This document shows, one piece after another, positions 63,983 through 64,000 of a stretch of DNA of 64,000 nucleotides. The position numbers and the translations under genes were made by a program. Within the stretch, counting starts at the first letter, position 1; every line of letters starts with the position of its first letter. This DNA comes from Flavobacteriales bacterium (GTDB lineage Bacteria > Bacteroidota > Bacteroidia > Flavobacteriales > Flavobacteriaceae): assembly GCA_018335925.1 (NCBI GenBank), contig JAGXRF010000080.1, positions 62,001 through 126,000 of the forward strand. Direction: 5' to 3'. Under the pieces are notes generated by a model, which saw nothing but the letters and a program-made list of their open reading frames with translations, ran no database searches and was not told the origin of the DNA.

Positions 63983-64000
63983 CACTACAATAAAAAGAAT

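Overview
The window reads as chromosome of a Bacteroidota bacterium, most likely Cytophagales (Cyclobacteriaceae/Algoriphagus-like). The evidence is a SusC/OMP-type TonB receptor, a giant adhesin with a type IX secretion (T9SS) type-B C-terminal signal followed by a PorP/SprF gene, two-component propeller sensors, Bacteroidota-type -33/-7 promoters (TTG...TAnnTTTG) and Bacteroidetes-type mob genes. Species assignment is inference; no rRNA or tRNA gene was seen.

Region 1 (1-7.9 kb): the 3' part of an outer-membrane TonB receptor, then a collinear run: Ig/DM13 lipoprotein, outer-membrane channel-like protein, YHS protein, ATP-grasp protein, Crp/Fnr regulator, DoxX-like membrane protein and DinB protein. 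A decayed short-chain dehydrogenase fragment and a second Crp/Fnr gene lie on the minus strand.

Region 2 (8.1-28.0 kb): a signalling island on the plus strand. It has a membrane histidine kinase, a CheB-CheR-PAS-kinase fusion, and two giant soluble PAS/GAF kinases (1742 and 2141 aa), each followed by its own single-domain receiver. A third stand-alone receiver comes next. The first receiver is intact, the second has Asp->Asn and the third Asp->Glu at the phospho-acceptor position. No DNA-binding output domain is encoded in the island.

Region 3 (28.3-35.3 kb): a TonB-dependent siderophore-type receptor and a PepSY membrane protein, under a promoter with a palindrome in its spacer (iron uptake). 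Convergent to it are a receiver and a propeller/Y_Y_Y sensor that ends in a DHp-like helix pair without an ATPase domain.

Region 4 (35.3-45.9 kb): a gene graveyard (structured 69-bp repeat, IS3 orfA remnant, Crp fragment), then the 2236-aa SprB/YDG/MBG-repeat T9SS adhesin with its PorP/SprF partner, and a secreted protein of unknown function.

Region 5 (45.9-54.7 kb): a mobilizable element: HTH protein, small replication-type protein, palindrome-rich candidate oriT, mobC-like gene, relaxase, VirD4-type coupling protein, a decayed AbiE toxin-antitoxin pair, a second copy of the 69-bp repeat and ardC with a strong terminator. No integrase or type IV secretion genes are present, so it would depend on a helper.

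Region 6 (54.7-64 kb): a sparse, decaying accessory region with single genes (DinB-like/MDMPI protein, zinc-ribbon, DUF4236, GIY-YIG-like, MORN-type, pentapeptide-repeat, PARG-like) between helicase and ATPase remnants. It ends in a perfect 19-bp-arm hairpin and a promoter firing out of the window.
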